From Serripes groenlandicus (Eukaryota > Mollusca > Bivalvia > Cardiida > Cardiidae): 64,000 nucleotides of DNA. Below the pieces are notes generated by a model. That model was not told where the DNA came from. It did not search any database and was given only the letters and a program-made list of their open reading frames with translations. Within the stretch, counting starts at the first letter, position 1. Every line of letters starts with the position of its first letter. This document shows, piece after piece, positions 10,831 to 21,416 of the stretch. A program made the translations under genes and the position numbers. The stretch covers positions 36,633,955 through 36,697,954 of the forward strand of contig JASEVX010000011.1 in the NCBI GenBank assembly GCA_031761405.1. Direction: 5' to 3'.

Positions 10831-13800
10831 CTGAAAAGACATCAACGAAATATACAAGTAAGCATCAACCAATCAACCTACATTTTTAGCTAGGACTCGC
10901 CGAGCACTGGTGTGTGTTGTGAATACATCCCAGACTTCCGGCCCATAATATAGGGAGAATACACATTTTCGAGGGCGTGAACATCTGCGGACGCCCGCAA
11001 AATGTGTTTATGCCCGAGTGCGAAGCCCGCTGTAACGTTCAGTTGTACGATAACCGCTTTTGAACAGACCCGATAACGATTGACACATGTGACGTCATAA
11101 AGTAAACAAGTTATGTTTTACATATCCACGAACCGGTCCTTACATCAAGGTTGCCATCGATGACTCGACACGGGTCGAATTAAATAAATGGTTTTGGATT
11201 ATGTTATGCTCTTTAACTGTGAGTCTATTGCATGTTACCAAGTTAAAGAAGCTGATGCCTTGATCACAATTTCAAACAAGAGCACCGCGTACGGCACAGA
11301 CGATCGACTGATAGAAAACAGAAAAAAAGCTGAGCTGAACAAAAAACCTTAACCGGACGACCATGCCGCCGCAGAAAAAAAGCTGAGCTGAACAAAAAAA
11401 CCTTAACCGGACGACCACGCCGCGCCGACGACGACGCCAGGGTCATGACAATAGCTCTCGTTTTTTCAAAAGTCGAGCTAAAAATTAAACTTAGCCAAAT
11501 AATACCAAGTTATTCTAAAACAAAAACAGAACTAACTGATTAAAGCGTAATTTGTTAATCTATCGGTAAACATGCCATACATGAAATACATAATTAAGAC
11601 AAGAAGAGAAAACCAACATTGTGGCGTAAAGTATCGATCCGGATCAGTCTAGGTATGCCGCGATGGCTAACCCGGACATACACTTTTCGCCTCCTGTGGA
11701 TTTTCTGTTCCAGGAATCATTACTCTATACCTCTATCCCCCCTAAGACGGAATGTGTCGGCCCGGATTAGCCTAGGCTGATCTGGGTCGATACATAACGC
11801 AGAGTCCATAATGTTGCTTTTATCGTGGAACGGCTCATATAAGGTTGTTATATTAATGTTTGTAAATTATGAACGAAACTACTCTTAATTGGTGTTATTA
11901 AAATGTTATTAAACAGATAAAAATCATGTGAATTGGTCTTAAGTAACCTATACTATTACTTCCACTTAGTTTAATAAACATTATAACAGAAGTAATAATA
12001 ATTATAATTTTGATGATGATGATGACAATACTGATGATGATGATGATGATGCCAACAATGATGATGATGATGACGACGATGATTGTGGTGATGATGATGA
12101 TGATGATAATGATGACGAAGATGATTGCGGTGATGACGATGATGAGGATTATGATGGATACAACGAATTCCTCACCTTTGCAATCAGCATTCTTTTCACA
12201 TATGTGGTGGTCCGTATTATTTGTACCACAGTAACTTTCTGAACATCCCCTTTCACGTGTTCTAACACCACAACCGCATGTGCTGCTGCAGGAGCCCCAC
12301 TCTCCCCATTGTAACCATTCTCCTATAAAGCACTTTATATCATCAATACTCTTTAATAATCGAATTTTCGACCACTTGGTTTGAATCAAGATTTAAACAA
12401 GAAACCTCTGAAGACGGTAAGGCCGGATTGTCGGCAATTTGACCTTGAAAATTGACAAACCAAGGTCAAGGTCAAAATAACAATAGAAATCAATATAACT
12501 TGTTACTGGTTACCTTCAGGCAAAGTTTCAAGTTTGTAACCCTTTCCAGTGTTGAGATTTTGCCTCAACCTAAAACTTTAACCAAAATGTTGACGGACAG
12601 ACAGACGGACAGACGGACATCGCCAATATATAGACCGGAAGTAACCATAGAAATCAATATAACTTGTTACTGGTTACCTTCAGGCAAAGTTTCAAGTTTG
12701 TAACCCTTTCCAGTGCTGAGATTTTGCCTCAACCTGAAACTTTATCCAAAATATTGACGGACAGACAGACGGACATCGCCAATCTTTAGACCGGAAGTAA
12801 CCATAGAAATCAATAGAACTTGTTACTGGTTACCTTCAGGCAAAGTTTCAAGTTTGTAACCCTTTCCAGTGCTGAGATTTTTGCCTCAACCTGAAACTTT
12901 AACCAAAATGTTGACGGACAGACAGACGGACAGACGGACATCGCCAATCTATAGACCGGAAGTAACCATAGAAATCAATAGAACTTGTTACTGGTTACCT
13001 TCAGGCAAAGTTTCAAGTTTGTAACCCTTTCCAGTGCTGAGATTTTGACTCAACCTGAAACTTTAACCAAAATATTGACGGACAGACAGACGGACATCGC
13101 CAATCTATAGACCGGAAGTAACCATAGAAATCAATAGAACTTGTTACTGGTTACCTTCAGGCAAAGTTTCAAGTTTGTAACCCTTTCCAGTGCTGAGATT
13201 TTGCCTCAACCTGAAACCTTAACCAAAATGTTGACAGACAGACGGACGGACTCATGGGAGAGTACTTGTGGGGTTATTTCGTTTGATGTTTTTTTGTGGG
13301 GTGCACCCCACAAGTATGCAATTCATTCCGTAATTAACCCCCTTTTACGGAATGAATAACATTAATATGCAAATGAGATACCCGTTATAAAAAGTAAAAA
13401 AAAACCTATTTATCTAAGTGTCTTTATAAGGGTGGGTACAAGTACTCTCTCATGCGGACGGACAGACGGACAGACAGACAGACATCACCAATATATAGAC
13501 CAGAATTGCTAGAGCAATCCGGCCAAAAGTACAACGGAAATTCAAGTGCAGTCCATTCTTGAGTTGAAGATATCAACTCATTCTCCTATAATTACGGTAA
13601 TTTACATTCCTATTATCGCCATGTAAATAACAAGGCCACATGATCAATGGAACCTGTGTATAAAGACCACCCATGGGAAGACAATAATCTGGTATTTTTT
13701 CAAAGGTGGTCTTTATTTGCAGACAACGAGTCATTTTGAAATTAATAGTGAAAGGGTTAACTAAATAATACAGCTCTCACCGATACACTTCTTATCTTGA

Positions 13801-16800
13801 CACATGTCAACATCCGTATTGTTTGTACCACAGTAACTTTCTGAACACCCCCTCTCACGTGATTTCAAGCCAGGGCCGCACGTTCTGCTGCACTCACTCC
13901 AGGGTCCCCAAGGTAACCATTTACCTAAATAAAAATTTACATTTTATTTAAGCTCCTTTTAACCTTTCCCACATGAAACAAATCTGCACAAGACAACATT
14001 GAAAACATCTGACCAACATTATAGAAACATTCTATAAATGAGATTGTATCAATTGAATAGAGATAACAGCATTGTGTCAAGAGGACTCGGGGGCAATTTC
14101 TACGTTAGCAACATTATTTACAAAAGTTGTCGACATCCAATGCGTGATAATTCATTTGAACGTGGGATAGGGTTAAAAGATACATGACAAAGGTTGCTTC
14201 CAATTTGCAAATGAGCTTCACGTTTTCCCAATTTTGAGAATGAATGAATGTATATTGTTTTATGGCGCATCGACAGCTAAGGTCATTTAGCGCGCAATTA
14301 AACCCAATTTTGAGAAAGAATCGCATAAAATACTAGAAATACCTTTTTTTTTTCATTCAATAATCAATCTGTTCAAAGCACATTTTCTGAACATATATAT
14401 TTGACATCATAGTTGGCTTACTTTACAACTATAGGATTCTAATATTTCATAGTTCAACTTTCTGTTTCAAAGAAAATCAGAAATCAAAACAGTAAGTGAA
14501 AGAGCGAAGGACAGGCGACGATAAAGCATTCACCTTTACCGTTATGTTACACAGTGAAGTTAAATGGTCTTTGAGAAGTCTATCTCTCTGCCATATTTGG
14601 CTGCCTCTCTTACCGTTCATCTATGTCTGTCTCAATCTCTCTGTCTCTGTCCCTCTCTGTCTCTCACGGTCTGTCTCCGTCTCTCTATGTCTGTCTGTCT
14701 GTCTCTGTATCACTATGTATGCCTCTGTCTCTCTCCCTCTCCGTCTCTGTATGTCTCTCTGTCCCTGTCTATCTCTGTATGTCTCTCTGTCTCTGTCTCT
14801 ATATGTCTCTGTCTAATTCATCTTATTTCCACCTCGTCCCCTCTCTCTCTCTCTCTCTCGATGTTTCTCTGGGCCTCTATCCCCCATTATCTGATTCACC
14901 CTATCCCTCGCGCGTGCGTGCGTGCTCTATCCGTCTGTCTGTCTGCCTCTGGTGCTGTTGTTCCTTTCCATTACACACTTTCTCTCATTTCAAAACTTAC
15001 CGAGACATATAGGTTCGGCGCAAAAAGCCGAGTCGGTAAATGTGATCTGCCAGGGTTTTGTACTATTACCGGAACACTGTCTTGATCTCTTCTGAACTCC
15101 TTCCCCACACGTAACACTGCACACAGTCCAAGAGCTCCATGGTAAACAATATGCTATGTATGAGACAGAAACGTTTGTTTGTTTGTATGGTGTTTAACGC
15201 AGCTATCAACAATTTGTCAGGTATATGACGGTGTTTCGTGGGTTAGTTACCAGTACTACCGGTCCATTTGTACTGCCAATGGGGAGTCAGTCGTAATGCT
15301 AGACCCCACGACTCTGAATGCCAAAGGATATGTTGGAGATAACTTAAAACAAATTAAAATATGTAAAATGTATAGGTATTTACATACATTTTGTAGATGG
15401 GCAATCTTAGGAAGTTATTTACATAGTTGTGAAATGTAACGAAGATGTAAAATATAACAAATGGATTTACATAGATGTGAAATTTAATGAATGCATTTAC
15501 ATACATGTAAAATGAAACGAAGGTATATACATAGATGTTAAATATAACGAAGGTATTTATTAACATGTGAAATGTAACGAAGGTATTTACATATATGTAA
15601 CATGTAACGAATGTATTTTCATAGATGTAACACATGTATTTACATATATGTAACATATAACGAAGGTATTTACATAAATGTAAACTGTAACGAAGGTATT
15701 TACATAGATGTAACATGTAACGAAGTTCTTTACATATATGTAACATATAACGAATGTATTTACATAGATGTAGCATGTAACCAAGGTATTTACATAGATG
15801 TAACACGTAATGAAGGTATCCACATATATGTAACTTCGAATGTATTTACATAGATGGGCAATAAAACCCCTGGTGTTTTACTGGGAAAGGCCTTTAGAAA
15901 TGAAATGACGAGTAGGGGAATCCATTGCTACCGTTTTTAAAGTCATAAGTATCACAAGACGGGGATCGAACTCGCGAACTCCGAAACAGAATAGTAATAC
16001 TTGACTACTTGTTTTAGCAAATTTAATACAACTATAAAGACACCCACAAACCCCACGTGTATTAAGACCTTATATATACTGTATAACCGTTTACATCGTT
16101 AAAAATCCCAATTAATCAAACAGAACAAAAAAACACGTATGTTTGTCAATGACTATGTAGATTGTTTACTTCTAAATAAACGTTATAGTGTGTTCTATTT
16201 AACCCTTTCCCTCATACAAAAATCTACAGCAGAAGGCATTTAAACCATATTTGCAGAAATATGAAAGATCTCTGTAAATAATTGTATAATATTTGAAAAG
16301 AGTTGGAACATATTGTGACAAAAAAGAGAAATTGCTCATATTTAGCAATTTCTCCATTTTCTACAATGTTTTCAAAATACGTCTTCTGTAGAGGCGATAT
16401 AAAAAGCGTCTGTATGTGGGAAAGGGTTAATAAACGACTTACCGTCACACATTCGTTCGACACATTCTTTGGAGTCGGTAAATGTGACCTGCCAAGGCTG
16501 TGTGCTATTACCGTTACACTGGCGTGTCCGGGTTTGAACCCCGACACCACACGTTGTACTACATTGGCTCCAACTGCTCCATGGTAAACAATGAGCTACG
16601 AATACATATCAATCCACATATTATACGGCAAATTTATATTTTCACTAGTAGTTATACATATATACATAGTGTCAAATTATAAACAATGAATCCGTTTTGT
16701 ATATATCTGTGAACTTAGGATAGATAGATGATAGATTTGTATTTGACAAGCACATAAGTACATAGTCATATACAGACATTTTAATGCATACATGTATGTA

Positions 16801-17954
16801 ATCACAGGAGTCCGAGTTTTCTTTTGAGAACATTAAAAGAAAATACACAAGTCATACATGTATGCAATACAAAGAGAGAGTCATCATTGAAACATATGTG
16901 CGCATGCACCAGGATGCCAACGCATATATTAATACGAGAGTGGAAATACCTGCCTCCGCATATATGTTAAATGGTACAAATGGTTACTAACTTAGGTAAT
17001 CGTCTTGATACCTTCTATGATTTATAGGCGAATGGTGCAGAGCATGATCGGACTGCGCGTATGCACTGGCTGATCTGGATCTGCATTTGCCGCAAATATC
17101 GCATGGTTGGCTTTTCTGTAACGCCGCTCAAGTTATGATTTTTTTAGTCCAGCATTATACGGGTAAATAAACCGACGGCGGCGATTTGTTGCCGTCCATA
17201 GTTAAAATGTGTATGACTTTGCTATACCATGTATCCAAAAATTGTGTTCAAAACATATTTTTGACGCGCAGTCACGATATTCCTACGTTTTGATTGGATG
17301 AATAAATATTTTCCCCGTCCATAGGTAATGTATATGAACTCTGCTATACCATGTATCCAATAATTGTGTCCAGAAAAGATGTATGCTGCAGTTACGATAT
17401 TCCTACATTTTGACTGAATGACAAGTAACTTTCAAAACAACAAATGCTTATTGAAGCAAATAATTTAATAAGATAATATCATCTTTAATGTTGTACTTAC
17501 CCTGTGTTACATTGTCGTGGTCCTTATTACATATAAATATAGACAGGCCCGTTGCGATTGCAGCACACACGACAACAGTTGATATAATAACACACAACAT
17601 ATTTCGTCTGTTTAGAGTGAATGTTATTACATACGGATTGACATTTAGATTGTTATTAATGAATGGAGACGTTTCTGTGATGGGCCGGGCAACTCTTCCC
17701 GGCACAGCCCCATCAGAATGCTCACAATATCTAGAACTGTTATTCAAGTGTGTATGCTGAAAATCCCTAGATCTGTTATGTCCGTTGGTATGCTCAACCT
17801 CCCGATATATATTATCATTGTCCGTATGTTCACTATACTCGTCGTTCGACGAGTAATTATCATCTGATTCCATGTCGTGATGTCGTATGTTGGATCCATT
17901 TGTTACACCATAGCCATACAGTTGTTCTGATGCACCATAGCCTGAGTAGTCCAT
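10745..17954 (-). CDS. Gene A: type II membrane protein with four TSP1 domains (six-exon model)
   Basis: Predicted product of 378 residues from exons 17954-17501, 16595-16443, 15153-15001, 13924-13781, 12322-12176 and 10830-10745. The total is 1137 nt, exactly divisible by three, and every junction is phase 1. There is no signal peptide at the N-terminus. About 118 hydrophilic residues are followed by LNRR and one membrane helix (about residues 119-141), then four six- or seven-cysteine TSP1 domains. Positive charge before the helix and TSP1 domains after it imply a type II protein with its C-terminus outside the cell. TSP1 domains usually mediate adhesion or ligand binding; no ligand can be named here. 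The order is exon 1, TSP1 types I, II, III, IV, terminal exon. Gene B repeats the design. The exon structure is inferred without transcript data, and the terminal exon is the least certain part. Confidence 0.75.
11322..11430. repeat. 53-bp direct repeat, two units
   Basis: AGCTGAGCTGAACAAAAAAC, CTTAACCGGACGACCA and flanks are repeated once. It lies in the last intron of gene A. Confidence 0.8.
11608..11840. mobile_element. MITE family M1 copy in the last intron of gene A
   Basis: The right terminal repeat reads GTGGAACGGCTCATA. The internal block contains CAGGAATCATTACTCTATAC and CTCTATCCCCCC. Gene B keeps only the right end at 45528-45552, so this insertion predates the A/B duplication and was mostly lost from B. 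Confidence 0.8.
12008..12160. repeat. GAT/ATG microsatellite next to gene A exon 5
   Basis: Imperfect trinucleotide tract in the intron immediately after the donor. The matching tract in gene B is at 45715-45832. Confidence 0.9.
12176..12322 (-). CDS. Gene A exon 5: TSP1 domain, type IV with an extra cysteine
   Basis: A 147-nt phase 1-1 cassette (acceptor CTTTATAG, donor AAAG|GTGAGG). The peptide begins [19 protein letters not shown] and ends ICEKNADCK. The CGCG motif supplies a seventh cysteine not seen in the other types. Just past the donor lies a GAT/ATC microsatellite (12008-12160), through which the minus-strand frame happens to stay open; that part is treated as intron. Confidence 0.85.
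12468..13500. repeat. About 170-bp tandem repeat with GACA-rich tails
   Basis: Five units with AACTTGTTACTGGTTACCTT, CAAAGTTTCAAGTTTGTAAC and (GGACAGAC)n. The last unit is split by an insertion at 13246-13455. It lies in the intron between gene A exons 4 and 5 and is absent from gene B. Confidence 0.9.
13246..13455. mobile_element. Foldback MITE inserted in the 170-bp repeat
   Basis: Inverted ends CATGGGAGAGTACTTGT and ACAAGTACTCTCTCATG, with an internal smaller palindrome (ATTCATTCCGTAA / TTACGGAATGAAT). About 210 bp, no ORF. Confidence 0.8.
13781..13924 (-). CDS. Gene A exon 4: TSP1 domain, type III
   Basis: A 144-nt phase 1-1 cassette (acceptor ATTTAG, donor ATCG|GTGAGA). The peptide begins [18 protein letters not shown] and ends MCQDKKCI. 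It has six cysteines, the WxxW and CSRTCG motifs and an NNT glycosylation site. By eye it differs at one synonymous base (Leu TTG here, CTG there) from the inverted orphan exon at 3458-3601. Confidence 0.87.
14600..14950. repeat. CT/TCTG-rich microsatellite in a gene A intron
   Basis: Imperfect TCTG and CT repeats. The equivalent gene B intron has 48180-48540. Long serine/leucine ORFs across it are artefacts. Confidence 0.9.
15001..15153 (-). CDS. Gene A exon 3: TSP1 domain, type II
   Basis: A 153-nt phase 1-1 cassette between acceptor CATACATAG and donor CTCG|GTAAGT. The peptide begins [19 protein letters not shown] and ends FCAEPICL. It has six cysteines, the WSSW and CSVTCG motifs and an NST glycosylation site. 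It is nearly identical to gene B exons at 48615-48767 and 51067-51219. Confidence 0.88.
15178..16020. mobile_element. SINE-like element split by a 30-bp minisatellite (gene A)
   Basis: The 5' part (15178-15335, TTTGTATGGTGTTTAACGCA) and 3' part (15870-16020, GGGATCGAACTCGCGA) belong to one family. Between them lie about 500 bp of AACGAAGGTATTTACATAGA-type repeats (15350-15860). Gene B has the same arrangement twice. Confidence 0.8.
16200..16430. mobile_element. Foldback element (GCAGACGAC family) in a gene A intron
   Basis: TTAACCCTTTCCCTCATAC and its inverted end GTATGTGGGAAAGGGTTAA bound it, with a central AGAAATTGCTCAT hairpin. Its right end is about 11 bp from the donor of exon 2. Confidence 0.8.
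16443..16595 (-). CDS. Gene A exon 2: TSP1 domain, type I
   Basis: A 153-nt phase 1-1 cassette. The acceptor TTCGTAG precedes CTCATTG and the donor is GACG|GTAAGT. The peptide runs from [19 protein letters not shown] to CVERMCD and has six cysteines, a Trp-x-x-Trp C-mannosylation-type motif, the CSTTCG O-fucose-type motif and an NST glycosylation site. It is the same class as gene B exons at 54521, 52862 and 50439. A foldback repeat begins 11 bases inside the downstream intron. Confidence 0.88.
17195..17440. repeat. Two-unit tandem repeat, about 128 bp, in gene A intron 1
   Basis: GCTATACCATGTATCCAA and CACGATATTCCTACGTTTTG recur. Matching segments lie in gene B intron 1 at about 55320-55430 and 55935-56040. 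Confidence 0.8.
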
Positions 17955-17977
17955 TCTTATTTATCGCTGTTGATGTT
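17501..17977 (-). CDS. Gene A exon with start codon: cytosolic tail and membrane helix
   Basis: The ATG is at 17954-17952 and the coding part ends after CAGG at 17501, where GTAAGT forms the donor (phase 1). The tail is rich in Asn, Asp, Ser, His and Tyr. It contains one or two copies of a 12-residue motif ([24 protein letters not shown]) that is expanded in gene B, then an ETSPFIN motif and LNRR immediately before the helix ([19 protein letters not shown] and onward). A good 3' splice site (TTTATTTTGCAG) ends at 17978, only 23 nt upstream of the ATG and conserved in gene B. This exon is therefore probably not the first exon of the transcript. The start is supported by conservation of ATG position and context between the two genes. 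Confidence 0.8.
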
Positions 17978-17989
17978 CTGCAAAATAAA
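17978..17989 (-). promoter_or_regulatory. 3' splice site just upstream of the gene A start codon
   Basis: TTTATTTTGCAG on the minus strand ends 23 nt before the ATG. The equivalent TTCTTTTGCAG lies at the same distance before the gene B ATG. This points to at least one non-coding 5' exon further upstream that has not been located. Confidence 0.55.
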
Positions 17990-18091
17990 CCCTTTCATTA
18001 AAAGAGTACAGGCTCTGAGTTTAATAGACACCGAAACGGAAACGTATTTAGCGAACACCTATTAAGGTTCAATGTTTTTACCTTGAAAACT

Positions 18092-18430
18092 GATAACGTT
18101 TCGTTTGAACGAAGTGTGTTTTCTTGTATAACGATAACGTTTCGTTTGAACGAAGTGTGTTTTCGTGTATAACGATAACGTTTCGTTTGAACGAAGTGTG
18201 TTTTCGTGTATAACGATAACGTTTCGTTTGAACGAAGTGTGTTTTCGTGTATAACGATAACGTTTCGTTTGAACGAAGTGTGTTTTCTTGTATAACGATA
18301 ACGTTTCGTTTGAACGAAGTGTGTTTTCGTGTATAACGATAACGTTTCGTTTGAACGAAGTGTGTTTTCTTGTATAACGATAACGTTTCGTTTGAACGAA
18401 GTGTGTTTCCGTGTATAACGATAACGTTTG
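18092..18430. repeat. 41-bp minisatellite upstream of gene A
   Basis: Eight full 41-bp units plus a partial ninth start at 18092, 18133, 18174 and so on. Each carries an inverted repeat, TTCGTT-TG-AACGAA. The array starts 138 bp upstream of the gene A ATG. The homologous array stands 138 bp upstream of gene B. It may be a regulatory array, but that is inference. Confidence 0.9.
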
Positions 18431-18720
18431 CTGTTCTATTGAACGCAGCCCCTTATCATATCACGTTCTTTATATTTGATTTGAAAATCAACCTTACGGT
18501 GTTTGCGATCCGCAGAGTACATCGAGATTAACCTATGCAATTATATATGGATCTGTACTGTTCGGCAATTTGTGACAACACGTTTCACTTCCACTTCCGC
18601 CAAACAGTGAAGATATTCCAGTTCGGATGTCACCGAATGAGTGTTAATGAACATGCTGTTTCAAAAAATACTTAACATCACTAATCACGAAACGATTCAC
18701 TACAAAATATCTTTAATATA

Positions 18721-18988
18721 TGAGCCATTCCACGAGAAAACCATCATTACGGACTCTGCATAATGTATCGATCCGGATCAGCCTAGGCATGCCGCGCAGG
18801 CTAACCCGGACAGACACTTTTCGCCTCTTGTGGATTTTCTGTTTCTGGAATCATTACTCTATACCTCAATCCCCCTGAGACGGAATGTGTCGGCCCGGAT
18901 TAGCCTGCACGGACTGCGCGGGTTGATCTGGGTCGATACATTACGCAGAGTCCACAATGTTGGTTTCCTGCTGGAACGTCTGTCTTTT
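18721..18988. mobile_element. MITE M1 copy upstream of gene A
   Basis: Near-complete, with TGAGCCATTCCACGAGAAAA at the left and CAATGTTGGTTTCCTGCTGG at the right. Same insertion site as 58580-58806. Confidence 0.85.
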
Positions 18989-20424
18989 AAGCATGTATCC
19001 ATTCTATTATGCCCTGTACTTAGCACATGATACAATGTAAACGAACATATTTATACAAGTATATCAAGATATGCATGGGCACATACATACATATATATTA
19101 CAACATTAAACGTACAGATCCATATGCATTCACGCATTGCAATAGCAAATATACTATCACTTGTTAAAAAGATATAACTTGTCGCATAAATCGTATTTGA
19201 GCAATCATGGCTTGTCTGATTTGTTCGATTTTCCTTTTGTACAAATTCCAATTTTGCATTATTTTGTTAATAAAATAATCAAATAATGTCTGTTGTTCTA
19301 AATTTAATTTGAATGATTTACCCTCATCGTACAGGTACGATACATTAAATCCACCCACTCATTACAATATTGCAAACATGCAAGCATTTCTATTATTACA
19401 AACGTTACAGTACACGCTCGCATACACTCTTTACACTCATTACAATATTGCAAACATGCAAGCATTTCTATTATTACAAACGTTACAGTACAAGCTCGCA
19501 TACACGCTTTACACTGTTATAAACAAGACTAATTATAATTTACAATCGCATATCTTCTTTTCCAACATTAAAATTATAATTCGTTACTTTCCCCCATTAA
19601 ATCAGAGCTCTATAAAGCATACACTATCGATTACAGATAACTCAAATGATTCCACTGATATTTTAATGAGAATCAACACATTTTAGCCTTCATTTATGAA
19701 ACATTAACCCTGTACCACCCGCAGACGCATTTTTACTCAACTGTATGTAACAGACAATTTTTGAAAACATTGTGGCAAACGAAGACTTTACTTATAATGA
19801 GCAATTAACTCTATCTCACATTAAGACGCATCTGCAGCAGACGATTTTTGAAAACATTGGGGCAAACAGAAAACATGTTAATACTTACCGTTTGCTTACC
19901 TTTTTCAACTCTATTTACAAATTGCACTTTCACTTATTGAGAATATCCATATTTTTGCCCAGATGTTTTCAAAGTCTTCTGTTGAAGATTTATGTTTTGA
20001 GGGAAAGAGTTTATTGATTTTTACTGGTTGCAGCATATATCATTGAACGAGTTACCATAGATCTTATTTTTGATAAATCCAAAAGAAAACCAGAAAGGAA
20101 GACAAACATTTCTGCTTAAAAAATGGTCACAAAGTATCTAGTGAGGTATCCTCCACTGTCAAATCATTAACGCATCCACAATTGACACACTTTTAGTACA
20201 TCATTTATACATGAAAAAATACACCTAACGTGTGTGTAAACTCAATTTTACATATTGCATGTTGTAAGCTAGAGACACAAACATTTCGAATCAAAACCAT
20301 TTTCTTTTTCGTGTGGACTATAAATTTGTTCACTCAAATTATTTATTGTTTTCAAAATCGATACTGCATACTGATGTAACGAAACGTATTCAAGCTATGC
20401 ATTAATTATTAAAAATCAATTAAG

Positions 20425-20605
20425 CCTTAGCTGTAGACGACTTTTGAAAAACAGTATGGCAAGAGGAGAAATAACTCGTGATGAGCAGTTTCTCCTTTCG
20501 ACACAATGTTTTCAACTTTATCCAATAATCAGATTTTCACTTGCAGCGATTTGTCACATTTTGGTTCAGATGTGTTCAAAGTCGTCTGTTTCAGATTTGA
20601 GCTGA
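20425..20605. mobile_element. Decayed foldback element (GCAGACGAC family)
   Basis: Contains TAGACGACTTTTGAAAAACA and a GGCAAGAGGAGAAAT / TTTCTCCTTTCGACAC inverted pair. The gene B flank has a shortened version at 60150-60285. Older copies lie at 19730-20015 and 59460-59745. Confidence 0.65.
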
Positions 20606-20805
20606 GCCGTTCAACGGGAAAACAAACATTATGGACTCTTCGTAATGAATCTCGCAGGCTAATCCGGGCGAACACATTTCGTCATAGGGGGAATAGAGGT
20701 ATAGAGTAATGATTCCTGAAAAAATAAAATCAACAGGAGGCGAAAAGTGTCTCTCCGGGTTAGCCTACTCGACATGCTTAGGCTGATCCATAATTTAATC
20801 CATAA
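20606..20805. mobile_element. MITE M1 copy, inverted and decayed
   Basis: Left end TGAGCCGTTCAACGGGAAAA, internal blocks in reverse order (GGAATAGAGGTATAGAGTAA). From 20850 to 21400 I see only AT-rich DNA with no gene. Confidence 0.7.
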
Positions 20806-21416
20806 TGATTGAAGACACTGTCGTATCGGGCGCAGTTCCCTTGGACAAGACAATTTCGCTGCATAGTACTATATGCGTCATCCTACGTGTTCTGTCACAA
20901 TGATAAAAGTGAACTATATTAAAGCGACTGAACTCCAGATACCCAACTGTCGAATTTTTTTAAAAAAAATCCGATTTTAAGAAAATAAGTGTTATTTTTG
21001 TATTTGGGGCATTAAAATATGATAACTGACATATTACATGCCCCTATAATCGGTGAGATTTTTTTGTTTTCGATACTTTTTCCATCGCAAATTCTACCCT
21101 GTCAGTAACGGGGTAAGTTTTTAAATAGGAAACCCCTTCATCAGGACAATTGAAAACGACTCAAGTTCACTTTAAAAACGATACATTTTCTACCCTGGTT
21201 TTACTTGGATAACATAAAGAATAACATTTAGGGCGAATTTTGATATTTTTTTCTTTTTTTCGTGCCATCTGGATTTCAGTCGCTTTAAACAAAAATAATT
21301 GATTGATTAAATTAATCAATTGATTGCTGTGAGATTAACGCCATTTTCAACTTTATCACGACTACACACTCCCATACCTTTGTGATTCTTTGATTCTTTG
21401 ATTCCTCGTAACAGTA

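Larger units (their letters stand above)
16430..20400. repeat. Segmental duplication, gene A side (5' part of gene and flank)
   Basis: Collinear with 54505-60145: exon 2, intron 1, start exon, 41-bp array, a MITE at the same place (18721 and 58580) and flank. A 78-bp block (19370-19447) is doubled here and single in the gene B copy. Confidence 0.85.

Noticed and set aside
12010..12234. Poly-methionine ORF on the plus strand
   Set aside because: It translates an ATG trinucleotide repeat.
14496..15085. 106- to 173-codon ORFs of similar composition
   Set aside because: Same cause: CT-rich microsatellite in a gene A intron.
15354..15853. ORFs encoding repeated YMLHICKY or YIYVTCNE motifs
   Set aside because: They translate a 30-bp intronic minisatellite.
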